Shown here: positions 59,301-64,000 of the stretch, piece after piece
Numbering within the stretch: position 1 is the first letter of the stretch
Layout of the letters: each line of letters opens with the position of its first letter
Assembly: GCF_002127325.2 (NCBI RefSeq)
Contig: NC_035436.2
Coordinates: 31,328,058-31,392,057, forward strand
Length of the DNA: 64,000 nt
DNA from: Helianthus annuus
Lineage: Eukaryota; Streptophyta; Magnoliopsida; Asterales; Asteraceae
Direction: 5' to 3'
Translations under genes and position numbers: made by a program
The notes under the pieces: model-generated
Database searches by the model: none
The model's input: only the letters and a program-made list of their open reading frames with translations
What the model was told of the DNA's origin: nothing

Positions 59301-61040
59301 TAAGCATTTCTGAGCTTTCAAGAAAGAGATGATGCCAACCACTGCACCACTCTTGTCGCCTTGAACTTCTAGAGGTTCCTGACCAGAACGAGGAATGCGA
59401 ATAATCTTCTCGCTGCATAAAATTTCTGCCTGGTGTTGGGTTAACCAATCCATCCCAATCACGACGTCGAAACTACCCAAAACTATGGGAATGAGATCAA
59501 TAGAGAAGGCTTGGCCAGCTAGGATAAGATTACAACCCTAAACTACGTGCGTGGCTTCTAGACTTTTACCGTTAGCTAACTCTACTACATGTTTGGTGGG
59601 TAAAAGTGTTGGTGTACGTTTTAGCAGTTGACACATTTTCACAGACATATAGCTTGTATCCGCACCCGAATCAAATAAGATAGTAACGTAAATATTGTCG
59701 AGGAGAAACTTACCCATGACAACGTTGGGATCGTTCACTGCGTCACCTCGACCTAGCACAAAAGCGCGTCCCCTAGCCTCGTTGCCATTATTGTTGTTGT
59801 TCCCACCGTTGTTGTTCCCGTTGCCCTGGTTATTGTTGTTGCGGTTCTGGTTCAACTGTGGGCAGTCGCGTTTGAAATGACCTTCAGCCCCACACTGGAA
59901 ACATCCCCGGTTTCCACGCTGTGGCTGCTGCTGCTGCTGCTGGTTCTGTGGAGCGGGTTGCTGAGGCTGCTGATTCTGATTCGCAGGCCGTGGACTCCTA
60001 CAGTCTTTGGCCTCGTGACCCATCTTAAGACACCTTTGACAACGACCCTTGTTACACGGGCCATTGTGATGTCTGTGGCAATTGTGGCACTTAGGTTGAT
60101 TTCCCTGATATCTCCTCTGTCTGTGACCACCAGAGGATTGCTGACTGGGACTCTGATAGTGGTCAATCTTCTGCTGCTGAGCTTGTGGCTGAACAGTTGC
60201 TGAACCTTTACTAGAATCTCCATCCCATTTTCTTTTGCTTTCGCTAGTAGTAGCAGGAGTAGCTGAAGGAGTGACTGTAGCAATAGCGTTGACACGCTTA
60301 GGCAGTTTATTCTGATCCACTGCCTGATCGGTGATACGGTGAGCGAGGCGCTGAATTTCCTGGATGTTGTCGAGATTAGCTGAGGTAACATGGCTCTGGA
60401 TTTCTGGTGCCAATCCCTTGAGATACATCTCAATGCGCTTGTATGGAGGGTCCACCATAGTTGGACACAGAACGGCCAGCTCATTCGACCGTTTAGTATA
60501 CGCTTCGATCTCTGATCCAACCATTTTCAAATTATACAGCTCGTCTTCCAACTTGTGAATATCTTCACGTGTACAATACTCACGCTTGATGAGTTCCTTG
60601 AAATCGTTCCATGGGGTGGCGTTAGCAGCTGCCAACCCTAAAATCTGAACTTGGGCGTTCCACCAAGTCAGTGCTATTCCCTCCAAGGTGCCGGTGGCAA
60701 ACTTGACCTTGCGAGCCTCAGGGCACTCGCACATTTCGAATACTGATTCTAGCTTTTCAAACCAATGGAGGAGTCCCACTGCCCCCTCGGTGCCGCTGAA
60801 AGAATTTGGACGACAGTCCATGAAGTTCTTGAATGTGCAGACAGGCTGCTGCGCGTGTTGACCTATTGTGTACGAATAGGACGAAGTTAAATACGAGAGT
60901 TATTGTAGGATCTAAAGATCCTAGTGTGTGCCTATACTGCAGGATATACTACCTGCTTGAGCTGCTGCAACTGCCGCAGCAACTTGAGCTTGAACGAGAG
61001 CCTCTAGCTGGGCTTGTGTCATGTTGATTCGTCCAGACAT
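56313..61040 (-). pseudogene. Gag-pol polyprotein of element II, three nonsense codons
   Basis: Same organisation as in element I: ATG at 61040, putative intron 60863-60952, gag with zinc knuckles (short CCHC near 60060, then near 60025 and 59895), protease, RT, RNase H, integrase and chromodomain (about 56400-56560). Compared with element I, single-base changes give TAG at 59538-59540 (Lys position, between protease DSGA and the next conserved block), TGA at 59298-59300 (Arg position) and TAA at 56628-56630 (Ser position, after integrase). I see no frameshift. Gag and the protease start would still be made; RT and integrase would not be made from this copy except by readthrough. Confidence 0.92.
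56337..56376 (-). other. Hairpin 1 and PPT 1 of element II (not used as LTR boundary)
   Basis: Hairpin 56356-56376 (GGAATTTCG / CGAAATTCC, loop GGA), 18 nt, then TGTGACACCCC. Present and intact, yet the LTR of this copy starts 101 nt further on. Confidence 0.8.
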
Positions 61041-61336
61041 GATCTTCATAGTAAAAGTAACGTAAATGAGAGTGGTTCGCGAGTAGGGCGATGACAGAAA
61101 AGTGTAAGCACGTAGGGTTTCTCATGCTATAGTATCATGTGTATCTAAGCGTAATGCGAGCAAAGTTCTAAGCAGTTCTAGCAAACAGGCAATAACATAA
61201 ACCTTATTACCTAGGATGTCGAGTCTTGCACGTGGAGCGAAGCGTCGTTGTGGATCGTTGAGAGCACTGTACTGGTTATAGTCCGGTTTTAATAAAAACG
61301 TTTTCCCATATTAAAACCAAGTTCTCTATAACCAAT

Positions 61337-61349
61337 GGCTCTGTTACCA
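61337..61349 (-). promoter_or_regulatory. Element II PBS with one mismatch
   Basis: TGGTAACAGAGCC on the minus strand, one change (T to A) from the tRNA-iMet complement that is intact in element I and the LARD. Confidence 0.85.
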
Positions 61350-61352
61350 ATC

Positions 61353-63761
61353 TGTCACACCCCCAAAATCCCACACGCGGAGTACCACCGCTTGGAGGCG
61401 TGACTGACCAGGATCAAGCCATCAATCATATCAAACATAGCATTTAATAATAATAAAAGTAATTAAGGTAGTTCATCATGACATGACTGATGTTTCAAAA
61501 CCAAACATTGTTTAAGTAGCGGAAGCATAGTAATGTAATCTCGAAATAGTTATAAGTTCAAATATCGTTCATGATCCAAATCCCACAACGACCTGCTCCT
61601 CCCTGTGCAAGCTCCATAATGTACCTAAGGTCCTGCAAGGCATGCAGCAAATAATCAACAAACTAGTTGAGCGAGTTCACAGAAAGTAAGTTCATAACAT
61701 AGTGCATAAGTATAACTAGTGGGGGCTTCCCATACTAGTGTGTACTAAAGGTGGGGGCTTCCCAAACCTTGTGTTTATATTACCGGTGGGGGCTTTCCAC
61801 GTTTATCCTTACTAATGAGGGCTTCTCATTAGTGGTACTTACTAGACTAACTTCCAACCATGTGTTCTTCTTTACCGAGAACAGGAATACGTACTGGGTC
61901 ACGTAGGCTTTACGTGACGTGCCCTTCCCCGAGGACAGTGGTACGCGTGGGGGCTACGTAGGCTTTACGCAGCGTGTCCTTCCGACCCGGAAGACAGTAG
62001 AAGGTATTGGGTTACGTAGGCTTTACGTAACGTGTCCTCCCGACCCGGGAGACAAATGGTAAATACTGGGTTACGTAGGCTTTACGTAACGTGTCCTGAC
62101 TATCCTGAGGACGATGGTCTATAGTCTAGTGAATGCGTAAGTACAATTAACCCTTTCAATATCAACATTTCCAACCCAATTCCCAACCCGGGAATCCCAT
62201 GCCTTGGCTGTGTGAACTCACCTTGGTTTGCTCGGCAGATACACAAAGAGTACAGGTAGCAAGTAAATGGTCAACCACGTCCTATCATGGTTATTATACG
62301 AGTCAGGTTTTGACTGAGGTAATACACGTATAGAACATACAAGATAACATGTTTTCGAGCACGCATAGAACATGGTAACACTTAGCAGTCAAGAGCATAC
62401 TTGTGCGTTCTAACTCTGGCCCAACATAACCCGGCCCAATTATATACCACATATTAACCTTGTGCGATCCAATGTCTAAGCCTGAAAGGTAATCCGCCCA
62501 AATAACATATCAGCCCAAACAGATAAGCAGTCCAATAACATAACAGTCATAAGTCCAATTATTTGGCCCAAACGATTGGGCTCGTGACAGTGAAAGCCCA
62601 AAACAATGTACGTGCAAAGGTGGTCTCGAGTCGCAACCGGCGATCTCGAGTCGCAACCGAGAGTTACGAGTCACAGCAGGAGATTACGAGTCGCAACAGG
62701 AGGTTGCGAGTCGCAATGGTGATTTCGGCTCATCATGGTCCGGTTACGAGTCGCAACGGGACTCGCAACCATGGTTTCGGCTGATGTTATTGTGTGGTCT
62801 CGAGTGGGGTACCGACTCGCAATTAGTGATACCGAGTCGCAACCGTGTGTGTGTAACTGGTTTCCATAATTCCTGCAACAATCATTCCGTGATTCTAGCA
62901 AACAACTTAGGCAGTTTCGGAAATCAGATCAAACAATGTTTATTCAGCATTCAATCATATTCATAACACCTTCACAATCATCATCATTAGCATGTTCATA
63001 ACAGCATCAAACAACTAATCGGATTAGCACACAAATCTAAACCGAGTCATAAACATATCATCGGACTAGCATGCAACCTAACCGATTATCATTCATACAA
63101 AACCTGATTATATCTATCATCATACAATCAATCCGAAGACCAAGCATAAACAACATAATCTAATCGGCCAACATAATCTAATCGGCCCTAGTTTATTATT
63201 ATGTGACTCCAATCGGTTTAACCTAAACATAGAGTCATAATATCATACCAAATCATCATCAACATGCCGAGCATATACAACACACATCAATGGATAACAT
63301 ACTAACCGGGAGATAGGATCAAACACAAGAAAAGTGAGCCGAATGGAAGAGCAAGATCTCTGATCCTCTGAGTTGTTCGCCGTCGGTTCTAGGCTAGCCG
63401 AGAGAGAGAGAGCAAGTAGGGTTTGTGTGTGTTATGTTTTGTAACAACAATGAGAATCAAACCCTTACCAAAGGGTTTAGTGTTTGCGAGTGGGGAGTGG
63501 GCCGAGCCCACTCGGCTGCCTAATGGATCCGTATACAAGGTGTGGCCCAAAAGGCTTGTGTGACCGGTTCTAATGTGCGGTTTGGGTTTGGCTCGATTAA
63601 CATGCAAACATATATCACACAATGCACATAATAACACACGTACTCACATAATTATATAATCAAGTTCACATAGTACGTAACATCATAACATTCGTTAACT
63701 CAAAGTGTCGTATAAGCACGTAACGTTACATCCAAGCAAGTCTAAAGTCCGAGTTGTCACA
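61353..63761 (-). repeat. Element II 5' LTR
   Basis: 2409 bp, starts TGTGACAACTCG at 63761; the same subrepeats as the other LTR. Confidence 0.9.
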
Positions 63762-63766
63762 ACATT

Positions 63767-64000
63767 GGCACATCTATTCAAGGGGGCGCTCCCCCCGTGT
63801 TCACACCAGATTTTTCACAGTACGGTTCTGTGATACCCCTAGGAATGGATCTCCATACCTGGTACTACCAACAACAGACTGCCCTTGCGGCATCCTACAA
63901 CAAAGTTTGCGAAGAGGCGCAAATACCTGGAGGACCCACCCCCGCACCATACACACCTGCGGCTCATATATTGCAATACGAGGGTAGGACACCCGCAAAC
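63767..64000 (+). CDS. Gag of Tat/Ogre-like element, second part, runs off the window
   Basis: 78 codons without a stop, in phase with the part ending at 53827. Pro/Gln/Tyr-rich; no recognisable domain within the window. The competing open frames at 63754-63987 (+) and 63801-63998 (-) are other-frame shadows. Confidence 0.65.

Larger units (their letters stand above)
53828..63761 (-). mobile_element. Element II: defective Ty3/gypsy chromovirus-type retrotransposon
   Basis: 9934 bp on the minus strand, same family as element I (pol closely similar, LTRs partly similar). LTRs of 2409 bp each (61353-63761 and 53828-56236) with TSD ACATT. The 5' LTR begins TGTGACAACTCG, i.e. at the boundary that lies 101 nt inside the LTR of element I. 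By eye the LTRs differ at only about six positions, so insertion is fairly recent, but gag-pol has three in-frame stops. The LTR has no obvious TATAAATA where element I has one. Confidence 0.92.

Overview
This window is nuclear DNA from a flowering plant. The only conventional genes are a DYW-class pentatricopeptide-repeat gene and a cytosolic HSP70 gene with the plant-conserved intron position. Roughly four fifths of the rest is plant LTR retrotransposon sequence. The style of the Ty3/gypsy gag-pol, the SIRE-like Copia gag and the LTRs looks to me like Asteraceae (lettuce/sunflower/Tanacetum group); that is recognition by eye, not a database result.

Layout. 1-476 is gene-free upstream sequence. 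477-2717 is an intact intronless PPR-DYW gene (+), followed by a ~320 bp dispersed repeat and an LTR-like fragment. 3857-15474 is a nest of insertions: a decayed Copia element (+) is split by a 7.6 kb gag-only SIRE/Maximus-like element (-; 5669-13288, TSD AAGTG) and, in its 3' end, by a 1.16 kb TRIM-like element (-; 14162-15321, TSD ATATT). After AT-rich sequence and an hAT-like MITE comes a broken HSP70 gene (17714-19495), a second copy of the post-PPR repeat, and a MULE-like MITE.

21224-49948 is a tandem array of a non-coding large retrotransposon derivative (LARD, -): four ~3.15 kb LTRs and three ~2 kb internal regions, bounded by one TSD (ATTAC). The third LTR carries an apparently intact chromodomain Ty3/gypsy element (here 'element I', +, 32395-42537, TSD TTTTG), whose two 2590 bp LTRs look identical. 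After a stretch with degenerate GGTACC-rich repeats and two more MITE/hAT-like elements, the window ends in the 5' part of another Ty3/gypsy element (Tat/Ogre-like LTR, PBS and gag). That gag is split by a second, coding-dead member of the element I family ('element II', -, 53828-63761, TSD ACATT).

Most interesting. Elements I and II belong to one family but use different LTR 5' boundaries, exactly 101 nt apart. Each boundary is validated by its own TSD and equal-length LTR pair. Each of the two candidate polypurine tracts is preceded, 18 nt upstream of the LTR boundary, by a perfect hairpin with a GGA loop. The LARD has the equivalent hairpin at 19 nt with compensatory stem changes, and the TRIM has a hairpin at 20 nt. 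This looks like a conserved structured element linked to plus-strand priming or LTR-end definition. Other points: a putative intron in gag shared by both elements, a second putative intron in the LTR leader, and evidence that element II was already defective when it moved.
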